Shown here in pieces: positions 10,480 through 22,772 of a stretch of DNA of 64,000 nt (positions are counted from its first letter, which is position 1; each line of letters begins with the position of its first letter). Source of the DNA: Branchinecta lynchi (lineage: Eukaryota; Arthropoda; Branchiopoda; Anostraca; Branchinectidae); assembly GCA_023053575.1 (NCBI GenBank), contig JAKZAP010000010.1:17978628-18042627 (forward strand), read 5' to 3'. A program made the translations under genes and the position numbers. A model generated the notes under the pieces. It saw nothing but the letters and a program-made list of their open reading frames with translations. It did no database searches and had not been told where the DNA came from.

Positions 10480-11555
10480 TCCAAATTCTGAAAATTTACT
10501 GGACGGAAATTTACGAGACCCAATTGTCTTCATCCAGACAATTGGGTCTCGTAGATTTCCGATGTTTGCCAAACCCCTTTAACATGTTACTATTTATCCA
10601 TAATGAACCGCTTGAAATGTACAAAAATGATAAAGTCGTGTTTTTTTTACAGCTTTTTGACAACAGTGGCAAAATAACTAATCGGATGATAACAACCAGT
10701 GCACATATGAGTTGAGCATGCATGTTCACCCCTAAATCACATCTCTAATCGACTTTACAAAAGACTTTACTTTGACAAAATTCTTCGTTTTAGCTGTAGG
10801 CTATTTCGCGCAAACAGCATGCAGAATTCTCCGAGTTTTCGTAAATTTCGGCAGAATTAAATGTCTGACGAGAAAATAAAGTTCAGACATAGGTTTATCT
10901 AATGTTCTTACTCCCGACACGAACATCTAATCGAAATAGTAATGAAGTTTTTACCAAATTTCCGGTTTCGCCAGATTCCGGGGAAACTTTTTGTCGGACG
11001 AGAACATTAATCTCAGATCCGGATTCACCATGTCTCCTCACTCTATTAAACCATCTGAATGGGTTTAAAACTTCCTTTTAGATTTTCGATTTTTTCGACC
11101 GGACTCTGGGCGAACTACTTGCCCGTAAGGAAAATAAATTTCAAACGTGAATTCAGCATGTCTCATTACCCCTACTTCTGATCTCTAATCAACTTGAGAT
11201 AAAACTCTTACTTTTGACAAATTTTCCGGTTTGGTCGGATTTCGGGTGAACTACTTGTCCGGCGAGAAAAATAAATTTCATATTCGGATTCAACATATTT
11301 CCTTACCCCTTAATCGACTATCGCGTTAGCTTTTAAAAAAGGTTTCTTTCGCCATTGATTTGAACCCCCACCCCTAAATATAGAGGTACAGAGCACGTCT
11401 ACGAATTTGACCTGTAGTTTGACCCAAAGAATCTTCATACCAAGTTTGAACAAAATATCTCAACCCCTTCGAGAGTTATCGTGCTAACAAACGGGCGGAC
11501 AACTTTTAAAAGTCATAAAGTATCCCTCCACTTACGTTTTGGGATCCCAAAAACA
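10480..11555 (+). repeat. Family H element, forward, nearly complete
   Basis: Begins with a duplicated and inverted phrase ACCCAATTGTCTTC / GACAATTGGGTCTCG (10517-10555). It then runs through four degenerate units (about 10735-11310) and ends with ACTTACGTTTTGGGATCCC at 11532-11550. Just before the end is GAGAGTTATCG followed by ACGGGCGGAC, a motif order also seen in family C. Confidence 0.7.
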
Positions 11556-11792
11556 AATTCCGTATCTCTTAGTTCAGAAGCTAATTTTCTTTCCTTGGGA
11601 CAACTTTCTAAAAACATCAGTTAGAATGGATTTTAGATTAAGCTCCAGTTTCTTTAGCTGTGAAATAACATTTCTCAGTGTGAATGGAATGAAACGAAAT
11701 GGAACAGAAATCACGAATAGAGATGGCTGGAAATAAAGGGCTATACATGAAATAGTAGATGGTAGATGGCACCATTGGGAAAATGATATATT
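11556..11792. other. Unassigned sequence
   Basis: AT-rich, with short direct repeats (GATGGTAGATGGCACC). No gene or family could be supported. Confidence 0.4.
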
Positions 11793-13521
11793 CTTATGGC
11801 ACTTGCAGCTCCGCTCAAGTGCCATGTACGATCAATTTTTTTTCTGTCTGTCGGTCGGTCAGGCCAGTGTTCTCGAGTTAAGGTACTTCCGGAAGTGCTA
11901 GGACGAGGAAACTTGGCAGGCATATCAGGGACACGACCAAACTAACTTGTAAACAGTCACTTCCCCAATCCGACCACCGTGGGGGAGTAGAGGGAGGGGG
12001 AATCCGGAATATTGACGTATTTATCACTTTTGAACGGGGAATCGGATCTCAATATAATTTGAAATTTGGAGGGACCTCGTGTCTCAGATGTCACACATCA
12101 AGTTCGGAATGGATCCGGTGGCTTTGGGGGGAGTTGGAGGGGGGAACCGGAAATCGTGTGACATGTTCAGAGTGGACGGATTGGGATGAAACTTGGTGGG
12201 AAGAACAAGCACAAGGCCTAGATACATAGTTGACAAGACCGGACGGGATCCGAGTAGCCTACTGTGGGGGGTTGGAAGGAGGGTTCCGGAATTCCGACGA
12301 TCCCGATGGAGATGCTTACACATGTGCTACGACGATGAAACTTGGCAGGCGATTAGAGACCCGACCAAAAAAGCTTGGAAATAGTCACATCACCGATCCG
12401 ACCACCGTGGGGGAGTGGAGGGAGGGGGAATTCGAAATATTGACGTATTTATAGCTTTTGAACGGGGAATCGGATCTTGATGAAACTTGATATTTGGAAA
12501 GACCTTAATTGTGTCTCAGATGTCATACTTCAGGCCCGGAATGGATCCGGTGACTTGCGGGAGAGTTTAAGAGGGAACCAGACATCGTGGGAGATGTTGA
12601 GAGTGGACGGATCGGGATGAAACTTGCTGGGGAGAATAAACACAAGCCCTAGATACATACCTAGAGCCGAGCACTGTGCGGGGAGTTTGAGGGATGGTTC
12701 CAAAATTCCGGTGATCCCGATTTAGGATGCTTATAGATGTGCTAAGACAATGAAACTTAGCAGGGACCCTATATTAGGGACCCGACTAAACTATCTTGGA
12801 AATAGTCACTTCCGCGATCTGACCACTGTGGGGGGAGTGAAGGGATGAGGGATCCGGAATATTGACGTATTTATAACTTTGAACGGGGAATCGGATCTTA
12901 ATAATGAAACTTGATATTTGGAAAGACCTCGTTTCTCATATGTCCCATTTTGAGTGCGAACATTTTCCGATTAGTGTAGGGGAGTCGGGGGGGTTGGGGG
13001 GGGGGAGATTTGTGACACGCTTAGAATATAGCGATTGGGATAACATTTGGTGGGAAGAACAAGCGTAAGCCCTAGATACATCAGTGATAGAACCGGACCG
13101 GATTCGGTCACTCTGGGTGAGTTGGAGGGGGGTCCAGAATTCCGGTGATCGCAGTTTAAGGTAGGCTACTTCCAGATGTGCTAGGACGATGAAACGTGGC
13201 GTGAACATTACTTACTTGACAAGATTAGCTTAGAAATTGTCACTTTCCAGACTGACCATCCCCTAAAGTACTCATCTTAACCGCAAAGTACGAAAAATAC
13301 TTTTAAGCAAAACCTACATTTTCATGATCCCATGATAATTTTTTCCTCGACGGTTTTGATTACAGATGAATTTCTAGCGCCCTTAAAGTGCTCATCATCA
13401 TAACCAAGTGCAAAAAAAAAAAAAAAATTACCAACGATACATTCTCGTGATTTCCAAGGGTCCATCGTCATACTTATTTACCGAGTCTTGCAAGTGCTAT
13501 ATGAGCTTCTAGCTCTTGTTG
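11793..13521 (-). mobile_element. Family C element, reversed (terminal hairpins, internal tandem units)
   Basis: One end has a hairpin with 9-bp perfect arms, TGGCACTTG (11797-11805) and CAAGTGCCA (11816-11824). The other end has GCAAGTGCTATATGAGC and AGCTTCTAGCTCTTG (13491-13520). Between them lie diverged units with ACGATGAAACTTGGCAGG, TGGGGGAGT-GGAGGG and CGGATCTTGATGAAAC. No transposase frame is present. The hairpin ends plus internal minisatellite resemble Helitron/Helentron-derived non-autonomous elements (HINE/DINE type). That assignment is an inference. Confidence 0.65.
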
Positions 13522-14040
13522 TTTGTACAAACTTTTCTGTTAATTGTTCGAAGTAGATAATTTTCTATGGAGCTAGGGCACCTTCAACTTGAAACCGATG
13601 CCTTTCTCTTTGCTTGCTAGAATGGAGCTTTCTACTCTACTTTCTTCTAACATACTTTGAAGAAGCGGAACCTTGGCTGCATAAGTTGGGACACTCCTGT
13701 TTATCATAGACTGTATAACTCCACTTAACTCTACACATTGCAGGTTCTATGTCTTCTCAAACGAAAATCGTCGTTTTGGCCCCAGACAAGAGCTCTTTAA
13801 ACTTTCCAAAATACAATATCGTATTAATTAAACCGGCTTGAGGTCCAGACTTTCCGTGGAAACCACTGAGGCACTGGGCAGGAAATCGGGAAATCGAAAT
13901 TTGACAAAATTAAAGTGTTATTTAGCAACACAATTACCTCCTGGTCGCTTAAGGATTTCGAATTTATTCGTACTGAATCTCACTACTCAGTTTTTGTTGA
14001 CACCTTTACAGTTTAAATGTGTAATGTAGCCTAATATTTA
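13522..14040. other. Unassigned sequence
   Basis: No conserved frame, repeat family or RNA gene could be recognised. Confidence 0.4.
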
Positions 14041-14262
14041 TATCTCAACCATCGTAGCCTACAGTAGAGAGAAAATGGTGGAGTATATGAAAAGTACAGT
14101 AAAGAAACACAAAAAAGATAACACAATCGTAAAGATTTAAAATTTAAATATAAAATTTAATGTTTCTCACCCACCGTAGAGGAAAGAGAAAATGATGGAA
14201 TATATGAAAAATACAGTAGAGAAACACAAAAATGTTCACACACCAAAGAAAAACAGAATAGA
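14041..14262. repeat. Two-unit tandem repeat, about 115-120 bp
   Basis: Two adjacent units share ACCATCGTAG / ACCCACCGTAG, AGAGAAAATG, ATATGAAAAGTACAGTA / ATATGAAAAATACAGTA and GAAACACAAAAA. They differ at several sites, so the duplication is not recent. Confidence 0.65.
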
Positions 14263-14343
14263 AACAAACACAGGGAGAAAAATCATACTGATTGTTGAAA
14301 AATGATCAAAGAACAATCCGTTGCCACTCATGGCTGCTCTCAC

Positions 14344-14677
14344 CAGGGGAGTTACGTATGGGGAGGGGGGGGGGGGGGGTTGTCGGACCGTAAAAAAAAA
14401 ATAGTCGGCGTGGAGTGCCTTGATTTTTCGTAAAACATGTCGATTTTTTCACGAAAACAGTCGATTTTTCTTCAAACAGTCGGTGTTTCGCAAAAATTGT
14501 AGATTATTTTCTTAGAAGCAGTCGATTTTTCTTAGAATTAGTCGATTCTTCGTCGAAACAGTAGTTTTTTTTTGTAAAAATCAGTCGGTTTTTCTGCAAA
14601 AACAGTCGGTAAAAATTAACAGCTAATCGGTAAATACCTTGCCAACCCCCTCAACATTTTGGCTATTAACGCCTCTG
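14344..14677 (-). mobile_element. B-family hAT-type MITE
   Basis: Ends CAGGGGAGTTACGTATGG on the left and the complement of CAGAGGCGTTAATAGCC on the right, with a G-run just inside the left end. The internal sequence is a chain of phrases built on CAGTCG(A/G)TTTTTC. Flanking octamers (GCTCTCAC and GCTATTAA) match at only 5 of 8 positions. The copy at 22773-23080 has a much better duplication, which defines the family as hAT-like. Confidence 0.75.
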
Positions 14678-14764
14678 GCTATTAACACTTATCTCCAATC
14701 AGATCTACCAACCCTTCCTCCCTAAAGCATTCCTCCCAAACAAATTACTCCCTTAATCCCTCCC

Positions 14765-14791
14765 CTTTTATGTGAGAATCTCACATAAAAG
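14765..14791. repeat. Perfect 13-bp-arm palindrome with 1-base spacer
   Basis: Arms CTTTTATGTGAGA and TCTCACATAAAAG are separated by a single A. It lies between a B element and the inverted K/A repeat. Its function is unknown. Confidence 0.85.
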
Positions 14792-14817
14792 ACTCGAAAG
14801 TATTTAACGTATTTGCA

Positions 14818-15295
14818 ACCCACCATTTTTAAAAAGCGGAGTAAATGAAAAGCGGATAAAACACATGCAAGACATTAGATTTCCAATCTTTGGCCAGGAA
14901 GCAGTGGATAACGTCGTGCGCTGGTTGGGCCCTGTTGTCCACGATGTTTTGAAAGCGACGCGAAAAACCAAAAGGGGAACACCTGCATCTTGAATTTTGA
15001 ACTTCCTACGTCAATGTATGGTTATGAAATAATTTCGACAAGTGGAGCAGGTGCTTTGCATATTTAAAGTAACACGAACTCTTGTATAGTTGTGGATATG
15101 TATGTATAGATGCGAATTTTGGTGTAACAGCAACAAAATAAGACCACGCTGAGTACCTCATTCCTTAAAGTACCCCTCGCACTATTTAGGCTACTCTTCA
15201 ACTTGCAGTATTTTAAAATATTTGAATACTTTAAAACTAGGGTGTGCTTTCAAAAAATAACCCACACTTTTGGCTGTTTTAAGCCTTTTCTAAGA
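14818..15295 (-). repeat. Inverted copy of K plus half of A
   Basis: This is the reverse complement of about 19806-20283 (and of 4124-4610) with scattered substitutions, for example around GTTGTGGATATG. It includes the K/A junction with the TTAA site (CCTTAAAGTACCCC). It and 19551-20283 form a large inverted pair about 4.5 kb apart. Confidence 0.8.
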
Positions 15296-15480
15296 CTGCT
15301 CCCAAAGATCGCGGTGATTTGATTGACACAGGATTTCAGTCGTTGAGTTTGAGTCATACGGACACGCTTACTCCTTCTTCCTGAGGATCACTGGCGTGTT
15401 TGGGACTTAGTCATATAGAGTATTTCGCCACTGAATGCCTGGGCGACCTCGCCTCGGTTTCTTAGATCGACTCAAGCAGG
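15296..15480. repeat. Family G fragment
   Basis: The segment with GGTGATTTGATTGACACAGG and TTGAGTTTGAGTC matches, inverted, 32165-32232 inside another repeat (GATTGGTTGACACAGG, CTGAGTTTGAGTC). The nature of the family is unknown. Confidence 0.5.
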
Positions 15481-15672
15481 TCTATTGTCCTCAGAAAATT
15501 ATAATAGTGAAGATGAAGATTTTAACAGCCGGGGGAGAGTAGGAGAGTGTTCCACCCCACTAACAATGGTAACTATTAGTTACTATTTCTATTCCATCCT
15601 CACGAAAAGTCACTACGCTGACCGTTCCAATCTTCTCGAAATAGTAACTAGTAGTAGCTATTTGCCTACTAT
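15481..15672. other. Unassigned sequence upstream of the second block
   Basis: An open frame of 115 codons runs from 15485 into the duplicated block. It contains simple-sequence stretches (GTAACTATTAGTTAC) and no recognisable domain, so I do not call it a gene. Confidence 0.4.
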
Positions 15673-15926
15673 GCTTGGGAGCGTAGTAAGCGTGGTAATT
15701 ACGGATCTCTGTAACGTGGTTGGCTGGATTACCCCGTGGAGAGATATTTTGACGAAAATAGAAAAATGCTTTCCAGCCTTGACGCCAAGAAGCCAAAATT
15801 CGTGCGTCATGCGCAGTAACTACGGTAAGTAGGATGGAATACGCTCTAGGTCTCCATCTAGGTCTCACGGTAACGAATGTTCATCTCGGCTATAAATATT
15901 AGTCACATGTGTTTTTTTCTTTCCAG

Positions 15927-16184
15927 GGTGACCAGCGTAGCCTTGTCGCCTTCGTCCTCTCGAGAATCGTCTGGAACAATCCGAAAGGGCAGGAAGCAGC
16001 GCTTCAGGGGTCACTGGTGAGCATTGCTCTGGAACAGCTCCAGGACAAAGATCCCCTGCTTCGTCAATGGTCTTTAATAACCCTTGGCAAGGTCTGGGAA
16101 AACTACGAAGCTGCGCGATGGGTTGGCGTTCGAGACTCGGCTCATGAGAAGCTGTTTGACCTTCTGTGCGACAACGTACCTGAG
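15927..16184 (+). CDS. RPTOR: RAPTOR exon 1 of 5 in window (HEAT-repeat region)
   Basis: RAPTOR is the scaffold subunit of mTOR complex 1. It recruits TOS-motif substrates and binds Rag GTPases at the lysosome. This 258-bp exon (86 codons, phase 0 at both ends) has acceptor TTTCTTTCCAG and donor GAG|GTAGGT. It encodes residues matching the region just before and into the HEAT repeats of animal RAPTOR: QRSLVAFVLSRIV, then GQEAALQGSLVSIALEQL, then the hallmark LLRQWSLITLGKVW, ARW-GVRDSAHEKL and D-VPE. These correspond to well-conserved blocks (LLRQW, ARWCGVRDSAHEKL) of the human protein. The next codons (VRAAGVYALGTF) lie 9 kb downstream at 25217. Upstream exons were not found between 5677 and 15926. 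Confidence 0.95.
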
Positions 16185-16696
16185 GTAGGTGGTAGCGACG
16201 CTGAACGTTTCAGCATATTCTTGGGTTCGTTTATCATTTGATAAATGTTGTTTTCAAAAATACTATTATTTTCCACGAGAAATTAATGATTTTCTTGTTT
16301 GTGCTTGCCAACTTTATCCAGCCTCCCTCTGTCCGACTCGAAGACTGGACGCACAATGTTTGAAAATTGAACGCGCCTTGGATAAATTTTTTTAAAACCA
16401 AGCAAAACAAAAGAAGTCCAAAACAGAAGGTACATCAGGTCTATCACGTCTTCCAAAAATTAAAAATAATACTTTGAACCTTCGCACGTCCTTATTTGTG
16501 AAATAGTTATTGAAGGACCCTGAAACTTTCGTCGAAGTTTGAATTACGTGACTTTCAAAACTGGGCTAGGCCCAAAAAGCGCTAAAAAGTCGTAGATACA
16601 TAACTACAGAATGGTGAAACGCGGGGATTTCAGAATCCTATAATCCCCCAAAGGAACTAGGCATAATAAGAAAGCCAGAATAAGCAAGAGGGGTCC

Positions 16697-17181
16697 TTAA
16701 AGTTTAACTGAACAGGCAACTTATTTTTACATCTTAGATTCAAATACATTGAATTATTACAACACCTATTGGGGATTTTCATTCTGTCCACAGTAGTCTT
16801 CAGTAGGGACGTTGGGAATGTGGACGCTTTCCCATGGTGAATCCGTCCACAATTCGCCCGCGAAAATCACTAAACTATCACTACACAAGACAGCTCACTA
16901 GCTAGCACTAGTTTTTGGCACTGCAGACTGCAGACACTTCTTTGTTTATTTGATACACAATTTATTTACTCGTTTGCTGCTGGTGTTGTTGCCAAATGTT
17001 CCAGGCACCATAGAGATATCACAAAAACGGGAAGAGCGGCAAGCACAATGGGATAATCGATTATTTGGAAATATCAGAAAAACAAACTAACGCTTTTTCA
17101 TCGGGTTTTCAAGATTATTTAAGCGAACAGGTGATGGGTAACTAGACTGTCGTATCGTAGCCCTTTTCGGTTAAACTTTAA
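16697..17181 (-). mobile_element. F-family MITE (second-block counterpart of 1026-1510)
   Basis: TTAA-ended inverted repeat element inside the first intron of the visible RAPTOR gene. Sequence as in copy 1. Confidence 0.75.
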
Positions 17182-17461
17182 GTATTCCTTTTCTTAATTT
17201 GCTAGCCTAGCCCACAAGGAAGCTGGGCGTTAAACGGTAAAGTCACGTGAGATTTAATCCAGCTATATCTGGGGCGCTTCTTGGCAAGGGTACCCGTCAG
17301 GCTGTAGGTAGGAGACGAACCTGCAACGAAAAATGAAGTTTCTGGCAACTATAATAATATGTATAATGGCTATAATAATGGCAATTATATAGATCCTTTT
17401 TTTAGAATCCTATGTAGACGATGAAGTGATGTGATTAAGCTTGCCTCAGACTGGACTAATC

Positions 17462-17913
17462 TTAAAGTTTAACTGAAAAGGGCAGAAAAGGGACAGTCTT
17501 GTTACCCCTCACTTATTTACTTAGAGAGGCTTGAAGACCCGATGAAAATGCGTTACTTTGTTGCTCCACTATTCACGAATAACCAATTTTTAAATAGTGG
17601 AATTTCCCTGTCAGATTTGTGGTACTACCTGTGTCGCATGCTTGACGAAAAAGATTTATGAACGTTTTTTTGTTCAGGCACTAAGCAGTCTTCGCCAAGC
17701 TTATCACCGCCCAGTAAAAAGCCGCGTCTGTGGGCCGATTCAAATATTCCGCGTCATAGTAGAATTTACGCTGTGGGGACAGCCATAGATACTCTGAACC
17801 TCACTACGAGAGCAGATAGTGGAAAATAAAAAAATCTCTTAGCAGAATCCAAATAACTCAGCATATTCAACTAAATAATACAAAAATAAATTTGCTTTTC
17901 ATTTAAACTTTAA
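17462..17913 (+). mobile_element. F-family MITE (counterpart of 1791-2241)
   Basis: Complete copy with both TTAAAGTTTAA-type inverted ends, in the RAPTOR intron. Confidence 0.8.
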
Positions 17914-18793
17914 GGCAGTAGGATCCGGTAGCATCCTGTCCTGCCATAGTAGCATCGAGTGTTCCTAGTAGTATTAGTAGCATGGAGTGGCAACAGTTAC
18001 CACCGTATCAACTAAAACTTACAACTCCATACAACTAATTCTCGAATATTTTTTCATCGGTAGTTACCCCATTTTTTAAGAACGGCCGAAATACGGCTGG
18101 AATAAGCTGACTTGATCCGTTTAGCACCATTGGGTATACTACTGTTAGGTCTCTCTCTCTCTCTCTTATATAATAATGTACTTTATTTCCTTAATAGCTT
18201 GTATTATACACGCTAGCACTGGATCGTCATTCACACCAATAACATATCACAATTACATAAGTAGTCATTTCATACACGTACAACTTGAAAATATAATTTG
18301 ACTTAACTTCATCTACACGTACACAACTTGAGAATATAATTTGAATTAACTAGAATTAAAATATTGGGTAAAATAGGGTACAAAAGATTTCAGGTAACGA
18401 TCTGTCGAGTTTATGGGTGGTCTTTCTAGTCTCTGGGAATCAGCGTCCCTCTGTCTCTGTCGCGTATTAGGCCTGCTATTTGCTGTTGTATCAAAATCAG
18501 GTAGAATTGCACGATGAGCATGTGATGCCAGACACTTGCTCCCGAACGCTATACTTGCTCCCGAACGCTATCTCTTCTTTTTTTCTTTTTTTTGTCTTCT
18601 TTTTGTATACTTCCGGCTACCCGTCCGCGGCGAAAAACAAGAGGTAGAAGCTCATACGTATAACGACACGAAATATTTCATTCCAGATGTTTATAAAAAC
18701 TCTCGCAAAGTGCCTTTTTGTACAAAGCTCCTTTTCTCGTATTTCGCACTTAACTGACGTTGTCTCATGCAGTGCCTGTTTTTGAGACAGCGC

Positions 18794-19158
18794 TTAAAGT
18801 TTAACCGAAAAGGGCTGAGATAAGACATTCTAGTTACCCGTCACTTATTCACTTAAAGATGCTGGGACAGCTGATGAAAGTGCGTTAGTTCGTTTCCCCA
18901 CTATTCAGGAGTACTCGATTAACATATAGTGGAATTCCCTGTCGGATTTGTGGTACCTCTATGTGTTTGTACCTGGGTTGTATGCTGGCGATTGAAAAGC
19001 CACGTTTGTATTGAGATTCAAGTTTTCCATGTCACAGTAGAATTTTGCGTTGTGAGGAGGCCGTAGATATTCTGAAAGTCAGTATAGAGCAAATGGTGAA
19101 AAATAAAAAAAATCTCTTAACACAATCCAAATAATGCATTGTTTTCAGTTGTATGATA
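18794..19158 (+). mobile_element. F-family MITE, right-truncated (counterpart of 3122-3486)
   Basis: Left end TTAAAGTTTAACCGAAAAGG present; right end replaced by the L repeat. Confidence 0.7.
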
Positions 19159-19161
19159 CAA

Positions 19162-20283
19162 CAAGTGCGCAAGCGCTCAGACGTGGAGTGTGGAAGTAAA
19201 ATCTTTATCACAAACAAACAGCGTTAGAACCAAAACATTTCACAACCCCAATAACCCAAAAAATATTGAAATAACTTATTTTGAAACCATCCCAGTGTAA
19301 GAGCTTGTAATGTAAACAAACTGCATTTAGAAGTCGTAAAAAGATCTTCAAGATCTTGCAAGAACGGTTTCAGTTTCCATACTGAATGTCTTGCTAGGCA
19401 GTCCGATCCTTTAAACCTCATTTCCATTAGCAAGGTAATAACAAGTGCAATAAAACAAATCGTAGCAGCCTAATACCCCTTTGTCACAGCTTCATTAAGA
19501 ACGGTATATTATAGATCATATGACAAAACCGTCCAGTTTCCAACTGATCATTAAAGGACCTGTCTTACCTATACTAATGCAACCTACTTCCAGAATCAGT
19601 CCATATATTTCTAAACCTGGAGACCCCAATTTCGCAAGGTACAGTCCAACCCCTCTGACAAAACCACGCTGATTTTCTCACTAGCCGTGTTTTGCTACAT
19701 TCGATGCGTATCACGCTGTCGGAGGTTGCCTGCGAGAACTTTTTCAATCAGAAAAACGGTTATGTAAATTGTTTCCCTGTTTTCGCTACGAGTCAACGGG
19801 TCTTAGAAAAGGCTAAAACAGCCAAAAGTGTGGGTTATTTTTTGAAAGCACACCCTAGTTTTAGAGTATTCAAATATTTTAAAATACCGCAGGTTGAAGA
19901 GTAGCCTAAATAGTGCGAGGGGTCCTTTAAGGAATGAGGTACTCCGCGTGGTCTTATTTTGTTGCTGTTACACCAAAATCAGCATCTATCCGTACATATC
20001 CACAAGTATACAAGAGTTCGTGTTACTTTAAATATGCAAAGCACCTGCTCCACTTGTCGAAATTATTTCATAACCATACATTGACGTAGGAAGTTCAAAA
20101 TTCAAGATGCAGGTGTTTCCCTTTTGTATGTTTTCGCGTCGCTTTCAAAACATCGTGGACAACAGGGCCCAACCAGCGCACAACGATATCCACTGCTTCC
20201 TGGCCGAAGATTAGAAATCTAGTGTCTTGCATGTGTTTTATCCGCTTTTCATTCACTCCGCTTTGTAAAAATGGCGGGTTACA
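19162..20283 (+). repeat. L-K repeat (counterpart of 3490-4610)
   Basis: Carries the A-family insertion at 19551-19930. The inverted partner lies at 14818-15295. Confidence 0.75.
19551..19930 (+). mobile_element. A-family MITE at TTAA (counterpart of 3878-4256)
   Basis: TTAA at both ends and AGGACC inverted tips. The empty-site version of the host repeat is at 49060-49090. Confidence 0.85.
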
Positions 20284-21544
20284 AGTTAATTACTTGCTTA
20301 CTTGGCCTACTTACTTATAATCGAAATCTCGTATCTATAGCCTTTTCACTTCTGGTGAGGACAAATAAATACAGTTAAGGATGTAGCTCTTGCGTGATCT
20401 AATATTTATTAAACCCTCACCCCTTTTTTCTTCTCCCTCACTCATCACTTGAAAACTCGTCTGAAACCCTGGCTGTGACAAAGGAGGATCTTCTGTAGTT
20501 GAACCGTATCTTTCCCCTACGCCCCATTTAGTTCTAGGGTTCTTCACGCTCGCCGTATCCCTGTGTGCCTCACGACGAAACTCCGAGGGTCCCATTCTGC
20601 TATCGACAAAGAGGTTAATGAAAGTTTTTTCTGAATGGAAAAATTGTTCGCATATGGGAGTTTGGAAAAATGACAGCAGACGTGTAAACCTCGAATAAGC
20701 CAGCAGCCAAACACCCACGTATTGTATGAAACGTCGACGGATACGTGTACGTACTTAAAGTGGGCCACAAAAAATGGTATTTCTACCACATACACAATGC
20801 TAACTATCCCTACTGTCACTGTGAATGTTTAAAACCACTAAAAACACCGTAAAACAGTGAGCAAATTAAAAAAAAAAAAACACCAAATTTCCTAGGTTTG
20901 AAATAACTCTGTCTGGACTAAATCTCAGCCGATTATCCCGGACAGCTGTTATGGCACGTAGGGAGCCAAGGTTCAAAATAATAATTTCCATCTAATGCTC
21001 CAACTGTTTATTACAAATACGAATAAATTAAAAAACCAAGACCAGTGTGGTACCTCTGAAGACATACACGAATTATCGATTAGGTCTTATAATGCTCGAG
21101 ATAATGCTTTGCTAATCAATCCTGGAAAATCTCGTCATCTAGGAAAGAAGACTTTCGGCGTAGGTTTTTTCTCGAGCCGAAACAGCAACCCGGCAATCGC
21201 GTTCAATTCAAAACAAACCTGTGGCATGCGATAACTAAGAAATGGTAAACGGAATGTTTGGATTAGGACTTTAATTAAAACTGATTACTTCGACTGAGGG
21301 AGATTTTTAGCAAAATGAAAAAGTTAAAGCACATAATGGTAATAATAATAAGACTAATAAGTTATTGAAAAAGCAGAATTCGGCCATACGTCAGAAGCAT
21401 GAGACGCAGCAGAAACTCAGACAACAAAAATAAAAGCTCAAAGTTTTTCTTTTCAAATTATACTTCTGTTGGCCGACTTCAAGATACCAGGGAAGAGCCG
21501 TCAGCCAACTCAACTGTACCCAGTGAAGGAATCTCTTGGGGCTA

Positions 21545-21765
21545 ACACTCATAATGCCCAAGGTCATAGTGCCCACTATCACAATGCCCACGACTAAAAG
21601 TGCCAGCTATAAATACACTCATAGTTGAACCGATGAGGTTATTACCACGATCACAGTGCCCACCATATGCCCACGACTCATAATGCACGTTTTAAAATAC
21701 CTACGACTCAAAATACCCACGATTTAAAATTCCCACGGTTTAGAATGCCCACGATTGAATTAGTT
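21545..21765. repeat. Degenerate minisatellite, about 20-bp unit
   Basis: Irregular units of the form ATGCCCACGACTCAAA or similar (ACCCACGATTTAAAATTCCC and variants), around ten copies. The inverted form appears at 22130-22225 and again as ATTTTGAGTCGTGAG near 22426. Confidence 0.7.
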
Positions 21766-22129
21766 GAGTTGTGAGCAGCGAAAGGAGTAGACCGAGTATC
21801 AGAATGGCAATAAGCCTCTGTTGGACTGGGATAATCTCAGTTTGAGTATAATAATGGATACAAAAAAATAAGTTTATGACCTCGTAGTTAGATGCCCCGC
21901 TGTGCTTCCGTGAGGAAACCTTTGACGGATGAGGCCCCCCCCCGAAACTTTTCTTTAAGAGCTTTAACTTGCTAATTTTTTTGGATCATTCTTTGGCTTC
22001 TGCGTCTGAAATCGTCACCAGCACCGATCCGGAGACCAACACGTTTTTTGTGGTAATCCTGCCTCCTATAGTATCGTCACCCTTAGTCCCATAATGATTT
22101 TTGCCTCCCCTGCGGACAGTTTGAGCCGT

Positions 22130-22440
22130 CGGATTTTGGACGATTCCGATTTTGGGGTCTTCGACTTCACTTAATGGGTATTTTGAGTCGTGGTCATTTT
22201 GAACCGTAGGCATTGTAAGAGTGGGCAATATTTATTTATTTATTTCAAAATATAGCCAACTGGGGCTGCTATATAACAACTCATTTTTTTACAATAAAAA
22301 GAGAAAAAAAGAAAGGAAAAAAAGGCACGAAGCCTCCAACAATAAGATCTTGGTGATTTTGGGAACCATCAGCTCTTGGCACTGCCCTAAAAGGTGTGTA
22401 ACCTCGTATAGGGCAGCAGGCTAACATTTTGAGTCGTGAG
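22130..22440. repeat. Inverted counterpart of the minisatellite, with an interposed AT-rich segment
   Basis: 22130-22225 contains GGGTATTTTGAGTCGTGG and ATTTTGAACCGTAGGCATT, reverse-complement units of 21545-21765. It is interrupted by (ATTT)n at 22230-22245 and an A-rich stretch to about 22330, possibly a retroelement 3' end in reverse, and resumes near 22426. Confidence 0.6.
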
Positions 22441-22764
22441 TAGTTTTACCTGAAATGTGGGCCAAAATCGGTCTTTTTTCCCTTTACTGAATTGGCGCCA
22501 CTGTTTTCTTGTTTACTACAGCCATCACTTGAAGAAACAAGTTCAATCTCCGTCGGTCCTCCTAAAAGTTACATTTCTTTGGAACCTCTTTCAAAGAGCA
22601 CCCGAGTACAAACGGAAAGAGGGTGAATGGAGGTTGTCAAAACTCGAATGAATCAAGTCAGCAAACAAACGGGGAGGATGGAGGAGATGTCAGAGACAGA
22701 ACTGAGCGATAATTCAAGCTCGTGGCCTAATATTCAGGGCGCCAGATTCTGTATCGAGCTCCCA
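22441..22764. other. Unassigned sequence
   Basis: Short frames only; nothing recognisable on either strand. Confidence 0.4.
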
Positions 22765-22772
22765 CCCATGAC

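Larger units (their letters stand above)
15673..21250 (+). repeat. Copy 2 of the 5.6-kb block (likely the real locus)
   Basis: Contiguous with the downstream RAPTOR exons and carrying the intact reading frame. It holds the RAPTOR exon 15927-16184, F-family MITEs (16697-17181, 17462-17913, about 18794-19158), the L-K repeat (about 19162-20283) and the A-family insertion (19551-19930). These correspond one to one with the features listed in copy 1. Confidence 0.93.

Noticed and set aside
5677..13521. Regular repeats considered as a CRISPR array
   Set aside because: Units are long, degenerate and have no constant-length spacers; this is animal DNA.
15485..15832. 115-codon open frame upstream of and into the second block
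   Set aside because: No domain, simple-sequence content, and most of it lies in the redundant block where no homologue is recognised.
20335..20718. 127-codon minus-strand frame (shorter in copy 1 because of a C-run difference)
   Set aside because: Non-conserved composition in a repeat/intron; length depends on a homopolymer difference.
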